Below are positions 12,501 to 27,200 of a stretch of 64,000 bases of DNA, piece by piece (the stretch's first letter is position 1; every line of letters starts with the position of its first letter). The translations under genes were made by a program, and so were the position numbers. The DNA is from Climacteris rufus. Its lineage: Eukaryota > Chordata > Aves > Passeriformes > Climacteridae. The stretch is taken from NCBI GenBank assembly GCA_013398175.1, contig VZRZ01006451.1, forward strand, positions 91,623 through 155,622. The letters run 5' to 3'. The notes beneath the pieces are model-generated. The model saw only the letters and a list, made by a program, of their open reading frames with translations. It was not told the DNA's origin and did not search any database.

Positions 12501-15500
12501 CAAGTGCAGTAAATACTCAAAGGGAACAAGATAAGAGGTAGGCAAACGTAGAAATTACAAAAACAAACAAGAGTCTGGACATATGCAAGCCTCTCCAGTG
12601 CTAAACTGTACATAAATGACTTTAAACTGATCTGAGTTCTGCCTGCAGGTTAAACAAATAACAGCTCATGTAAATAGTTTATTTTTGTCTCTGTGTCACT
12701 GTGTCTGGATTTCTTTACTTTCAGGGACCTGATATCAGATTGCAAACACCACCTCCTCACATTTGCCTATTTTAACAGAGACAGACTTGTATATATTCCC
12801 TTGTCTTAAGGATAAGAGACTGTCACAACCTCTTGCATGCTCAATGTGTTCAGTCTCATCCAGTAACTTTCACATAAAGCCAAAAAATCCAATGATCAAA
12901 CACAGACACCTCTTTCCATCACAAATTCCCCCTTTTGGTTTTCTTTATGAACATTTTATCAGACTTGGATCCTTCTGATTTGATGAAGATACCCTTTGGG
13001 AAAATATTTTTCGACTGGGTCACTCTCATGGTCTTTATTTTCAATTAATCCTTTTGGGAAGCACTTTCTTCCACTATCTATCCCCCAACCTTGCATACTT
13101 ATTTTTATCTAATATATAAACTCCACTTTAGCAGTGGCATTCAATTGTACATCAATCTCCAACTTCTGCAACAGACATTGACTTAAACAACAATAATAAT
13201 GACAGCAATCATTTATTACTTCTTTCCAGAAAGTACAAGGATTTTTTTACCTCTCCTGTGTGAGATGTCAGCATTACACAGAGTGGGGAATTTTGATATC
13301 TTTCAGGGTACTTACAAAGTTCTGTCCCAATCCTGTTTCACTAAAAAAGAGATTTTTCACTGTGATGTGCTATGTTTGCAGGGTGGGAAGAGCAGATAGG
13401 ATAGTTGTGCTTTTCCATTTTCTTCTCCCCAACATTTTTCCACAGCTTTTTGGTTATTTTTAGAGCGATTAGTATAAATTAGTAATGTTGCTCTTGTCCC
13501 TTTGGGAGTCTTGAACACTCCAGAGCAATAAGCACAAAAACCTGTGGGGTCTGAGAGACTGAAAGGAGGACTGTCCACAATCAGCAAGCTGCTGTAATGT
13601 CTGAGATTAAAGACTCCTTTGTTTGCATTCTGGCACAGCTCTTACACTCAGATCTATGAAGATATTTGGATGCTTCACTGCCAGGGGCACCAGAGGGAGA
13701 TAGGTACTTGAATTCTTTGCCATCTGGTCCCTCAGTGATTAGAAGCAGCATATGATGCCATAATAAACACACAAGATTTAACAGAGAACATTTAACAGCA
13801 TTTAACAGCAGAGCAAAGTAAAGGCTTTCCAGGGAAAGCAGGCTATTGTCAGGCCCCTCCTGTGTAATTCCAGCCTAGCAGGATGAAGAGGCCTCTCAGG
13901 CACCAAGTTCCAATTTATCACCTTAAATGTAGGATTGTGTCAATGGCAAATGTTTAATGTAGTGAGAAACATCCATGTCTGAAAGGGCATTGGTGCCAGT
14001 GACACAATGCTTGCTACTTTCAGCCAAGGCAGATCAGAGCTGAAACTCAAAACTTCTGAGGAGACTTCAATATGTGGCTTTAGCAAAGCTAACTTTCCTT
14101 TTATCTGTCTATTGGTATAAACAGTCTTCTAAATAATACATCAGGATAATGAATCCAATAATGACTAGAAATAGCCACAATTATCAAGATGTGACCAGGA
14201 ATTTGTGACCAACAGAGTGTTTGAGTCTCCACAGGATATGGCAGAAAAGTAGTCTTAATAGAGATCCTGCTGTTTACAGATGAATTCTTACAGAGGTAAT
14301 ATACTGAAGTTTTCTTGAGGGCTGCTACTCCATTACTGCACCTTCTTTGGACCAGAAAGCACCAAGGATGAGAGCCAGTATTTTGAAACACTGACAGACA
14401 GAAAGAATCTATACATGTAAATATGGTGATCCTTCAGAGGCTCCATTATTCCCATAAGAACAGGATCTGATCCTAAACCAGTCCTCGGGTGAAGCTGGTT
14501 CATCTTCATTGATACTAGAGGAGAAATACCAATTTTAGGACACCAGCAATAACAGTCAGTGTCTGGTGATGTTATAAATAACTGGTTTGCAGATGATTAA
14601 GCAGTACATCTTCTAATTTAATATAAACTAAATCAAGGTTCTAGCTTTCACAATTTCAGAAAAGGCTTTAAAATATACTTGGAGCAGAACCTGCAGTTCA
14701 GAAATCAGAAGTAAAAGAGAAAGAAATGCAGATTGGTAAAAAATAATTCAGACATTCTGGAGATCTGTCTTGAGCTTTAGATGTCTGTATTTGGCATTAC
14801 TGAGCACATTGGCTAAGACCTGGACAGCAGTTTTGCCTTTTGATACTCATTCCTAGCACTGAAATCACGTGAACCTCTTCTTGCCTCACTCCCTAAATGT
14901 GAACTACAAAAACACATTGAAAATCTGTGTGTTCTCAAGGGGGCTGGGTCAGTTTGTATCAGCTGAAGCTTCATGGTGATACCCAGGGATGCTCTTTCAG
15001 ATCTCCTCTCTTTTTTTCCTGCTGGTTAATCAAGTAACCAGGATCACTCATTATGTGTGTTGTTATTATTATTCACTGTTATCTTTTAATTCTGAAGAAG
15101 CAGAGTTGCACTCAAAAATGCATGGGGCCTTCAAGTATGTCTCTTCTAAGGTGGGAGGTCTGACTACAGCTCAAAAAAGCTGTCCATGCTAGTTTTAATC
15201 AAGGTTGATTTAAATGTGAGCACCATGAGCCTCCTTCAATGCTGGACACTGATGTCAGTGACCAGTCTGCACTGAAGCCTGTCTTTTTTACTACCAGGAT
15301 TGAACTGTTCAGTTTAGCTGGGCTCACTCCTACCAGCAAGTGTGTGAATTCTTATATCAGTAGCATGAATAGAAGCTCACAGCCTCTGTATCATCTGCTT
15401 TTAGCAAGGCAAGAATGTGACTGTACTAATTTGACTGATAGTAAAATTATGGATGATGCACTGGGAATGGCACTGAAATTCCCCTGGTTCCATAAACCAG

Positions 15501-18500
15501 TATTTCCAGTGGTACAGATTAAAAGGGAAGGCTGGGACAGGAAAACCTCAGTGCACTAGGACCCCAGCACTGTGGGGCAGGTTTGAAAGACAGTTTATCC
15601 GTAGGATCTTCAGCATTTTCCAGGAAGAAGGATCCATAGGAGAAGGGTTCATCCAAGCAGCTGGAGAGGTGCTTGCAGAAGGGATGAATGAGTGACCAAG
15701 GTGAGTTTTGTTGCCAGAGCAGACACAGCTGTTTTGTTCCCTTTCATTTGTTCCACAGTGTTACTAAACAGCTACTGCAAATTATGCTGTGCTCCAGCAG
15801 GGGATGAGAACACTCCTCCCATTGGCATGGAGGGGTTATTAGCAGGAAGAACTGAACTTCAGAAATCTGAGATTCTCTGGTCTTATCCTACACAAGGAAT
15901 CAGCAGCTTTTCAGTCACTAACTCTGGTGGTGGACATTGTTCATCAACACTTTGCAGCATCCTGAGCCTTCCTCTAAGAGCCTATGAAACGACTGTCTGT
16001 GATTGCTGACAGTACCTGCACAGGGACATCTGTGCCTGCTGTGTCACCAGAACTAGCAGGGAGGTTGAAAAGTGATGCTGCCTGCAGGGAAAGGTGCTTC
16101 AGGGGCAGGGAAGCAAAAAGAGAATTGTATGAAAGCAATTCTCTCTTGATACTTGATGTCCATTTTCAGGGTAGCATACAGAGAACTAATCATGCAAATC
16201 CAAACTCAAGGGAAATAAGCCTTGGTTTCTTCATCTGGTGCTCTGAAACTCAGCCAGCAACACATACAGCCAATACCCCTGAGGTGACACAGCACAGTGT
16301 TGTTTTGTAGGCAATGCAGATTGGATTACTGGAGACTCCACACTGTGAAATTATTATAAATCAGTAATTAGTTGCTGATGGTGATAATTTGGTTCAGAAT
16401 TCTGAAGCCAGATAAAATGAACTGATTAAAAATAATGCACTGTTAACTTGGTCTCTTGTGCAATTAAAAACTCATAGAAACTGACTGAAGCAGTCATAAA
16501 CATCAGGAAAAACTGTAGCCATTTAAAAATGTGCTCAGCTAACAACAGGATTGGGTCCTGAACTGGAAATTTTATTTCTTTAAAGGCAGAAGGACATGCT
16601 ATTGCTCTTCACCTTGGAGAGCTCTCACTCACTTTAACACAGTTTAACCTTTGGATGGTAAAACATGAATGTGCTGGAACTGACCAGTGCCTGGCACAAG
16701 TGAGCAGCTCATCAGAAGATGTTTTCTGATGTACCAGTGCTTTGGAAAAATACTTCCTGCAGGTGTTCTGAAATCACCTGGAGTTTTTCAGGAGCTGCTT
16801 GATTTAATTTTCAAGTCCCTGCTGTGGTCATGCAGACATAATCTGGGAGGTGCCTCACGACCAATTACCTTCTGCAGGTGTTAAGTGGTAGAAGATAGCC
16901 CTGTCAGATGTGTCTGGCTTCTATTTTGGCCAAATCATGTGATTGTTGGAAATTTTTATTTTATTTTATTTTTTATTTTTTTTGTGGCTGAAGTTATTGC
17001 CATGATATTGCACTGATTTTGGTTTTGATGAACTCAGCTTTCTGGGAGGACACAGAGGGACATAGCCAATGAAATGATGGCTCAGTACAACAATATTTAT
17101 GGGAGACTTCTGACAAATTCCAGCTTTGGAGAAATGACACATTATTGGGAAGACCCATAAAAATAAAGAATCACAAGACACTTATGACCAAGTCCTTCAG
17201 TCTGTGGGAGCAGTATGGATGGGACTGCATTCCTGGGAATGACAGGAGGTCTCTTCTGAGCAACTCAAGAGATCCTGCTCCTGACAATACCCCAAACCAC
17301 GAGGCCCAGAGAAGAACTGCATGTGACCAGCACTGTACCCCTGATGGTTCCCAGGCCCCACACCAAAGTAGCTACCACTGACCACCCTTTGGCAGCTACT
17401 CAGCCTGGGAGAGCTGATTCCATACCATCAGACCAAACAGCTGCAGGCACTGCTCACTGCTTAGAATTCCTCTCTCAAGTAATTTTTACATTTCAGGAAA
17501 AGACAAAACAAAATAACAAAACCCCCAAATATGTTGAGAAGGCTGTCTTATCAAGCTGCAACTTCTTTGAAGAGGACTTATTCCAAGTAACCAGCGCTTG
17601 TACTCAGTGCACACACTTGTCAGCAAGAGAAGCAGAAAACAGAGGAGGAAAATGCAATCTTTAATTTGCTTAAATTGCCTTAAAATAACTTCTATGCAAA
17701 ACCCACGTACATCAGTGACAGCTCAGGTTTTCAAAGGTCACAGAAGCCCTCACAACAGCTCTGAGGTCTCTCTAAAGGAACCATACGAATTATGCACTTA
17801 CAGATTACAGAGCAGCACTTCACAATTACATTTGCAAAGAAATTTACCCACACTAGTACAAAGAGAAGTCCTTATTCTCTGCCTTTATCCAGCATCCTGA
17901 GCAAATGACACCATTTGCATATATCTCATCCAATAAATTCTAAACCTGCTGGCTATTTCCAAATAAACTGAAAGAGCAGGAGAGGTCTCAGCAAGAGCTA
18001 AAATTCTCCTTGGTTAAACAGCTGGAGAGAAGCATTTGTGATGTTTCCATAAGGCAAAGGATGCAGTGTGAGCAGAGAGAAGAAAACCAGTGCAGGAGAA
18101 AGACCAGATCAACGACCAGATGACAAAAAATCCTTCAACTGGACCTTGGAATAACCGAACCTTGCATTACAAGGTAACAAGGTTTCTTTAGTTTGGTGTT
18201 CATGAAAATATTCTTAAGAGGTGAAAATATAATTTCACCCATTTCTTTACATCAGACACACACTGCTGTTTTTCTCCCAGCCTTCCTATAAAATATAATT
18301 AATTTACATTTTAAAGACCTTGATGGGTTTTCTCTCATCATGGAACAGTAAGTGAGATTAATAACCTAGTTACTGAGCACTTAAGCTCATGGATCATTTC
18401 CACATTAACATTTTCATAATTTTTAAAATGCACCTCTTATTTGATTTAGAGGTTAGTGCTAATTTATGTAATAAAAGGGAGAAAAGCTAAAGAGTGAGTC

Positions 18501-20810
18501 AGTGTTTATTAACCTTGCTAATAGGACAGGCTTTTTCAGGCAAAATGGATATATCTTAATTAGTAAAACAGTTCCATTGTCATTTAGCCAATTAATCCTT
18601 TCCAAACAAGGGAAGCAATAGCAATTTTACTTGCAGTGAATGGAAATAAACTTGTCTGCACATTCTGCGCATCAATTTACACATTTTGACTTTCCCACTT
18701 GCACCAGTAAGAATGCAGACCTTATATTCCCAAAATAAGGCAAATTAACATTAGAATGTGTGGAAATTTGGCTACATATATATATATTTAAACTCTATTT
18801 GTAAACTGTATATGAAATGAATCTGCACATTCAAAAGAAAATGATTTGCAGCTTTAGTAGAAGCATAAAAACATGTCTTAATGAACTGTTTTCCACAGTG
18901 TATAAAAACACAGCCCTAAGGCTAAGTTGGCACTAATGCTCTTTTAAATATCATTGATGCTGAATGTTGACATTTCACACAATTGCTATTGGATCCTGCT
19001 AACTGATCCTTCTCACTGATCCTATAAAAGGCCCTGTATAGCAGCTGACAAGTTTGTTTAAAAGTATTAGCAGTCTGTTAGAGAAAGTGTATGTATGTCT
19101 TTTATACAGAAAAATGCACTCCAAAATGTATGCCGTGGTTCAGCACACTATAAATTATAATCCAGATAAATATAACTATCAGAAATATTCCAGTCCACTG
19201 AGTAATGTTACCAAAGGCACATTTTCCATTACATCATTCATTTTTCTTCTGATTTATTTTCTGTAATACCTCAGTCCTTTTCATCAAACACTGAACACAG
19301 AATGGTGAAAAGCCACCAACTGCTGGTTATAATTCTTATGGTTATGTCCCATTTCTGAAAGTGTTCAGTAGTCAGCCAGGGGTTGACTTAAGGGGTCTCA
19401 TGAAAACCTAAGACTTTGAGTTCTTTAGCCAAATCTCATGTTCTTAGACACAGATGGATTGTTTCCTATAGCTTATCACATCCATGTCCTGGAGAGATAT
19501 AATGCACAGACATCTGCACACTACCATCAGTCCTTTTGAATTTTAGGAGAATTTTAGTGCAAGACCCAGTATTTTCTTACTTCTCTGCACACTGAAACAT
19601 GGCCCCTAAAAGCCTTAAAACACAGAAAAGAGGATCACTTCTATAGAAAGGAGGTTCTTTCTTTGAAGGCTGGTGTCTACCACTGGAGAATGGAGAGGCA
19701 AGACTAATTTCCATTGGGATGACCAGGAAACTGTTCTGGAGAAGGGAGGAAAAATGATAATGCTGTAAGAAAAACAGATTAGTTTTGTTTAATCACCATT
19801 GTTTCTGAACATTTATTCCATCTTTACTAGATTAAACTAGACATTTAGCTGATAGATAACAGTTCCAAAGAATTATCTAAGTTTGATTTACCTAAACTGT
19901 GAATTATGAACTGTGAATACTTTCACTGTAAACTGTGAGAATGTTTTTGCCATGCTCATGTTAAGACACGTGCTCAACTCTTAGCTCATATCTTGAAAGA
20001 TCAACTGCTTCCCTCAGGACTTGCAGAAGAAAAAAAGCACTGTGTACAAATTCAAGCAGTTGTTTGTAGTCAGAGAAATCTGCAGATATCCAGACCTGCA
20101 TTCTGAACAATCCCTTGTCAATTAGACAGTTAGCAGAAACGTAGCTTTTTATTTCTTTGAATCAAGAAGAGATAGTTTGTAGCTAGTGTAATCCAGGCTG
20201 TTCTGCAGCTTTTCCATTTTCTATCTCCCTGGGTTTTTTCAGCTTGTTTACACTGATTACTCTCTGAAATAAACTTTTCTTAGGGGTTTTAAGTATGCCT
20301 GGAAAGAAGTATCACTCCTAGGATTGTAGTGTGTATTGCTGCCATTTCCATGCCTTCTAATACAGAAGATTTGTGCTTTTCAGCACAAATAGCCTGGACC
20401 ACCCTTCAAAATGAGCAATCAACTCACTATGGAGAAAACCAATTTTGTCAGAAGCCCAGCTTGCCAACAGGAAAGTAGGAGATATGTCAGCTGCAAGGTG
20501 ATAAGCTGAGAAATCTCCTTTCCTGGGGAATACACCTTGAGCATTACAGGTTTCTCACAATGCTCTGCAGTTGATTCACTCAACCTATGCACCCTTTTGC
20601 CAAAAGCTGTGCATTGAACTAAACCCCTGAACAGCTAATCACACTTGTTTGGACATTGTGGACAGTACTGGTGTTCAAGTCTTCCTGTTCACTGCAAATA
20701 TCAAATACATGGTTTACAGTCAAGTCTGAGATTTAACAACTTACCTGCAAAAATTCAAGGACAGGTCATAACTAAAGAAACAAAATCAGAAGAATTTGGT
20801 CATGAGGTTT
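6535..20810. other. Long intergenic stretch without recognisable gene
   Basis: Fourteen kilobases of AT-rich DNA. Open frames are short and none joins to another across good splice sites. It contains an A run near 9457-9476, a T-rich run near 16955-16982 and a TA run near 18776-18788. TMEM177, a single-coding-exon gene expected here from mammals, would give a frame of about 300 codons, and none exists. Confidence 0.6.
18230..18790. promoter_or_regulatory. Candidate noncoding regulatory element (TAAT-rich)
   Basis: A repeat-free AT-rich block with many homeodomain-type cores (ATAATTAATT, TTAATTAGT, CAATTAATCC, AAATTAACA). It looks like a conserved noncoding element, but no conservation data were available. 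Confidence 0.2.
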
Positions 20811-20818
20811 TTTCACAT

Positions 20819-20824
20819 TTTATT
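20819..20824 (-). terminator. CFAP221: Candidate poly(A) signal of CFAP221 (AATAAA on minus strand)
   Basis: AATAAA read on the minus strand about 310 nt past the stop codon. A nearer variant, ATTAAA, is at 21084-21089. Which one is used cannot be told from sequence alone. Confidence 0.5.
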
Positions 20825-21130
20825 TGAGAACAGTGGGCTGTAAATTAACTACCAAACTATTTACATGGTAGTACTGAGATTTTCTGGTCCTTCACACCAC
20901 AACAAAAGAACCAAATGCAAGGCTGAGGTTTCTCACTGGAGTAATTATTGTGTTTGGGGTAATGAGCACACTGAGAGTCCTTGACAGAGGTGGCATTACT
21001 GGTGGTTCTCTTCTCTTTGCATAAGATGTTGCTGACCTCACTGAACAAAAGTAAATGTGGCTGGGACAGAGGAGGCCTCATACTTTAATAAGATAAGCAG
21101 GTCCAGGCCACGGACTTTGTCAAATTACTC

Positions 21131-21254
21131 TTATCCCAAAATAAGGGTTTTATTAATTGCTTTCAGCTTCAGTATCTCCAGATGTTTTTGAACCTTCTGT
21201 CCGAGCTCGTTGTTTTGGGGTTGATAATGTCCATCTGTACTGTTGTGTGGGTCT
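21131..21254 (-). CDS. CFAP221: CFAP221 last coding exon with stop codon
   Basis: 124 coding bp after a TTGCAG acceptor. In the required phase it stays open for 40 codons, encodes NELGQKVQKHLEILKLKA and INKTLILG, and ends at TAA (21133-21131). Another frame is also open here but does not join exon 20. Confidence 0.87.
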
Positions 21255-24200
21255 CTGCAAGAAATGTAAAGTATTATTGTATTTATAATAACTGGGGAAA
21301 CTACTTAGGAATGCTGACAAAATCCAAAGAAAGAGACACTCACACTGGGGTCTTTTTTTCATAATGAACATAGAGGGTATTCCATTACTTATGCAGAACT
21401 GGAAAAGTAGTGAAAGTGTGGAAAGAACACTAACTCTTGGCTTGGCCAGTTAGGGAAGTTAACCATCTGACAGGTACTCACAAACTGACTGACTTTTACA
21501 TTTTATCCATGAAGGAACACACGTTGTGATTGCCAGAACAAGGGCAGCCACATGAAAAACTGATTTGCCTTTAGGATAAAAATGCTGAAACTGCTGTAAA
21601 GGAGCAATATGTTCTCTGTCATTTGGTGAAATACCACCCCCTCAGTAACAACAAAGAACCTTTCAGTGACAACATAAAGGATTGGGACTTCATTGTTTGC
21701 TAAGAAATTTTGTTTCCCTCTTTAAAAGGCAAAATAATAAGGAAGATTTCAACAAGTAAATTATTTTAATTTTTGACAAAGACATCTAAAACTTAAAAAA
21801 GAAAGAAGCTTATGGTTATAAAACTACTTAACCAGGAAAAGCACCATCCAGCACTGTATCACTGTGGAGGAAGAAGATCACTCTTAAGTTACACAAGCTG
21901 TCCCAAATCCCCCTGTTCTGACAAGCAGTGACAGAAAATGTAAAAAACAGCACTGAGTGCGACACATTTTTATAGCAAATTCTTTTCAATTAATGTTGTA
22001 GTAATCACAATACAGCAATCAGTGTTTTGTCAGAGACCTCACAATATGCAGCACTGTTTTAAAGTTTAATGGCTGACAGTTGAACAGGATTTCAATGTCA
22101 ATCAAATTATTTCCCTCTAAAACTAAAGGAGACATTCCAGTCTCTTGATGGCTCTGAAAGTTTCAGGTTATCTTGTACATCCTGGTATCTAATCCACATC
22201 ATAACCACTTTAAAGAGGGGACAACTGCTGGACAGAAATTAGTTCACTTGCTCCAAGTCTCACAGGGACTGTGAATACACAAGGTTAGAATTCAGCACTT
22301 TCACCTGCATAGCTCTGCAATCACTTGCCACCCACACTGCCTGCTGAATGTGTGTTGGGGAAGTGTGAAGCTCAGACAGCACAGCAAACACAACCCACTC
22401 CTAGGAAAAGCCTGAGTAAAAAGCACCATGGCAGGGGGAAATTCAAAGGGCTCTTTCCTCTACCAGCATTAATACATATCTAATCAAAAGGGTCACTGAA
22501 AAGCAAAAGTCACTGGCCCAAGAACTTCAAGTATCTCTGAGAAGGCAAGAAAACTACCTCAAGTGTTAGATCATACTGATATCAGCAAAGTCAGAGAGAT
22601 CCAGGCCAATGTGTCATGTTCACAGCTGCTTTCTGAAGTAAAATCCAGAGATTGAATTTGCAGTGCAAACTTGCTCAAAGTACTAGAGCTGCATCCCACT
22701 TGTGACAGAGCCCCTAGAACACCTCAGGATGACTTTCTACACAATTCTGAAAGGGATGCTTGATTTCAGATTCCTTCCCATTCCTCTCTCCTAATTTCAA
22801 ATTATACCTACCTTTCTTTTTTTGCTGATTCTTCTTCATTTTCTTCTGAAAGTGCCTGCCCAATCTGTGGAAACTCAGCTCTCACCATCTCTGGAGTAAG
22901 AATCATGTTGAACTCAGCTTCATCTGTCTCACTAAAAATTAGTAAGATGATGAATAATTTGCCTTTATCCTTTTAAAAGTTTTTTAGCCAACAAAAACAA
23001 AAGTATGTTTTATGTAAGAGGGACTTTGTGCTTTTGCCTTTGAGGGTCTCTTGGGACAGGTTTTGACACATCCATAGAAGAGGTTCAGACATAGTCAATC
23101 ACACCATGTACAGAACAGAGGAGAAACTTACTGGTCAATTATGTTCTCCTTGTCTCTCTCAGGTAAGTCACAGAGCAATGGTGGTACCTCTCTTGGAAGC
23201 ATATCTAAACTGTAGGGGTCCCTGTGATGGAAATGGTATTAGTTTAATGTATTAATACTAATGGTATTAGTGGAGTTATTCTGCCCTACTCTTGCTTTGT
23301 ATATTCAAATTCTTTCTTACCTAGGCACTGTATTTTTCAATGTGGGAATGTTAGAAAAAGTGGAATAAATCAATGGTGAGAACTTTCTCCATTCCATTAC
23401 TCCACAAATCACTTCCTGAAAAGACAAGTGCTACAACAATCAGACCTCTGATACATAATTAAGTGGGGAGAGAGGTTTGCAGGACAGAGCATCTTCTTGG
23501 CTGAGAACTGGATCTGGGCAGCTGAATATTTCAAAGACCCTTCCATCACTGTAAGGTTGTGAAAATACAACAGACAGTGAAAACATGGAAAGAACAAAGA
23601 AACACTCAGGGATAAATAAGAGACATGGATAAAGCCTGACTAGAACTAGTTATTCTGACCCATGTATTGACTATTTAGGTGCATGCATAACTTGTATTTG
23701 AAAATGTCTAGAATGACTCCACCTTCCTTTTTGATTCCTTAGAGCAAATTCTCAGCAAGAACATACCCAAGGCAGATACTCACACAATAAACCCAAAAGG
23801 TCATACCTTGTGATCCAGAAATTTCTTTTGTGTGATTGGAATACTGGATCCTTTAGGGTACTTCTTGGTAAAGGTATATTTTGGATGAGGACAAAGATGA
23901 TACTCAATATTTGATTCACAGTAGGCCAATGGAAGTAAAAATGGAACTAATCCTGGAGTGGGGTTCTAAAAACAATGAAGAGTTTATTTTAATAAATGGT
24001 TCTGAGTATCCTAACAAATTAAATTCATGAAAATTCATTTCTTACAAGTAATGTAGTCTCCCCAGATTCACAGCTTTGTCTCACTTTGACTGTTCTGTTT
24101 GGTGTGATCCTTCATTTTCTATCTCTTCCCTTCATCCTATAATCTTGTCTGGTTTATTCATGATCTCTACTGTCTAAAATACAGCAATTTAGCTGTGGTC

Positions 24201-27200
24201 TCCAAGTCTGGAAGAAAAAACTATTGCCTAAATACTCTGAGATTCATTGCTGATTCTCTGAACAGTTCAGAATCCATGAAGGGAAACTGGACTCACTGTG
24301 GTGGAAGCTAGTGAGCATTTTGCCATCAATTTCCCTGCACTAGCATCTGTTTCTGGATAAGGCCCAATGCTGGGTAGTGGGGGATCAAGCTGTGCCTGGC
24401 TCCTACACTGATACAACAGAGGGATGGAAAGGATGCACAGAGGATCTCATCAGCAAGTCCACTGGAGTTCTGGCTGCATGCAGCAAGGACAAGTCTACAT
24501 CATGTATATTATGCCAAGATCACCAGACCAGCACACTGAGCTCTGGGCCACTGCAGCTAAGAAATGCTGGAAGCCAGAGCCACCCAAGCCAGGCACAGTG
24601 CCATGCTGGCTGGCAGACCTGCCTGTGCCCATGCACAGCACTGCACTGAGCCCTCCAGCTGTCTCTGCCTGCTCAGAGACACCCTGGGGACTCCTCAGGG
24701 ACACATCCAGCCTGTGCTGCACTGTGTGGGAAATACCTCCTGCAGCTGGTGCTGGTGACATCAGTAACAAAAAACACTCCCATGCAAGTGGTGGTGATTT
24801 TTTGAATCTCTGTGACTAATAACTTGGAAATGTGGTTTGGGATGCTCTAAGACTTGTAGAAACTGTAAGAGAGCAGGATGCAAAGTTTGACTTCACTTTT
24901 CTCAGTTCACCCAAGAATTAGGCTGTAATGCCTCAGCTGAACAGCAGAAAAAGAACTGCACCTGTCCTACCTACCTGAGCAAGAGCGTGAGGTTACAGAT
25001 GGACTGAGATGCCAAGATCATGGCTTTCCATCAAACATCCAAATGGGAAAACAAATGGAGAAGGAGAGAGGGGTTCCATGGTGTTCCCAGAAATCCTGTG
25101 ATCATTGACCATTTGTGTAGTGTCAGACTGCAAGGGTCTCCAGTCCCCTGCTTTCACTGGTAATTTTGCCTTATCATCTCTCCCCTAAACTGATCAAACC
25201 CTACCCTAAAGTGAAATGGTGCCCTTCTCAACGGGATGAGGTCTGTGACTCCAGAGCTTGCACCATGAAGGATTACTCTCACTCTGGATAGTTTTATGTA
25301 CCAATCTGAGTAAGAAAACTGCCCACTAATTCCACATCAAGCTTCTGATAACACTCTTCTGCTCCTTTCTTAGGTTCTTTATGGAAATCAATTCCTACTT
25401 ACAAAGATGCGAAGTGGGTTGTTCTCTGTCGGGTGGACTAAAGCTTGGGGAGGAACCAGGTTTAGGAGGCTGATATCCCTTTCTGCTACTTCTTTGTGCA
25501 AATCTGTCTTCTGAGAGACCAGGTTAAGCTGCCCCTCAGGAGAAGGAACTACTTGAATCAATTCATCCTCGAAAAACAGACATAAAAGGTATTCAGAGTG
25601 CAGTAGGTCTTTCAGCACAAAATGTTGAGGCAAAATTAATCAAGTAATTGTAACAATATAAGGTTGGGAGTGACCTTGCTACCTGGGCTCCCTGCCTCAG
25701 TGGTCGGGAAAGTTTTACAGGTTTGTAACTTGTAGCTGCATAGTGTGTACAGACTGGCTGATACTTCATAATGTTGCAATGCTGAGGAACCTAAGTGCAA
25801 AGAAAAAAGATGTGCTGCAGGAAATTACAATAGTCACTTTCAAATTGCTCATAAATGGAATGGAACATTCTGACTTTACCATGGACATATCACCTCTCTG
25901 TGGTAAAAGATGCTTGGATCTCTATCCCATAACATGGTATATAACCAAACCTTTGAGAAGCCACACTTCACCATGACTTTGATGTTTAAGATATAATAAC
26001 TTCAGCTGAAGTGATTCATCTCTGTTTGGAGAGAGGGGACTATTGCTGGCTATAAGCTTGTTACTTATGGAAACAGGTGAGATTTGTTTTTAACAAAAGC
26101 AAGCTGATCATACAGCATTTTTAAGGCAACATTTTTACTGGGCTGTACAGAGGCCACTGAATCAGGCTGAAAATGTCCAACTGGACAGGTGAGAGAAACT
26201 TGATACAGCTGAGGGAGCTGTACTGACTCACCTTCAGGTCATAGAAAGGAAGAATGTGTCCAACTTTCACATCCACAGATTCAATAGGAACCAGGCCAAG
26301 AGCATCAGGTGCCTGAAAGAGAACAGTATTTAAAAGCCAGTAATATGGTGGTCATTTTGTTTTGTATTGGCAGCAATCCATGAGCACAGCTAATTGAAAA
26401 CATATGGAAATAATTCTGCAAATATTTATTTTATATAGTTTTATATTTCTGCTGTTCTTTCTTGGACTTTGACATTTCAGTTATTTTTTCTTTCTTTTTG
26501 TCTGAAAAATCATGGACGTTAACTAACTCTGAGCATTAATGTATTGCTCACAATTTTAGAATACAATTAAGAGAATGCAAAGGTTTTTTTTTTTACTGTT
26601 TTCAGCAGACCTCTTAGTAAATTTGAAGTCCCATATTAATATGCCAGAACCCCAGAACACCAGTCACATTGTAAGATTTTAATAAAGGGCCTACTGGCCC
26701 TGGAGCCAATGTCTTCAACAAAATTCTATCTAGAGTGATGACTAACATTTTAGTTATTATACCTACCAAATAACTGTGCAGTTCATGGGAACTGTAAGAG
26801 GGGAATTCAAAAGGCAATATACGATCTTCAGATATGCAGAAAGGAAAGCCCTTGTGTTCTTCACTCTTCTCTGGTTTGCTGAAACTCCTGCTTTCTGTCG
26901 TGAATGGAAAGCAAATATTTTATAATATATCTTAATACACTGTTTCAAAAATAGAATCAAGTCACAAAATGTATTTAACATTTTCCTATACCAGGATGTC
27001 CAGTAATTTTAATATAAAAAGTAAGTTAATATTTCCTAAAGACTTTAAATGTCACAACTAAAATATAAGAGCACAATACCTTGACTAGCAGACAGATCTA
27101 ATTTCCCCTTTCCTAAAAGGACATTGCAGCCCACTCATTCCAGCATGGTTCTCAGCATGGCAGAGACAAGTGAGAGGCCTCTCTTACAGTAACTGTCATT

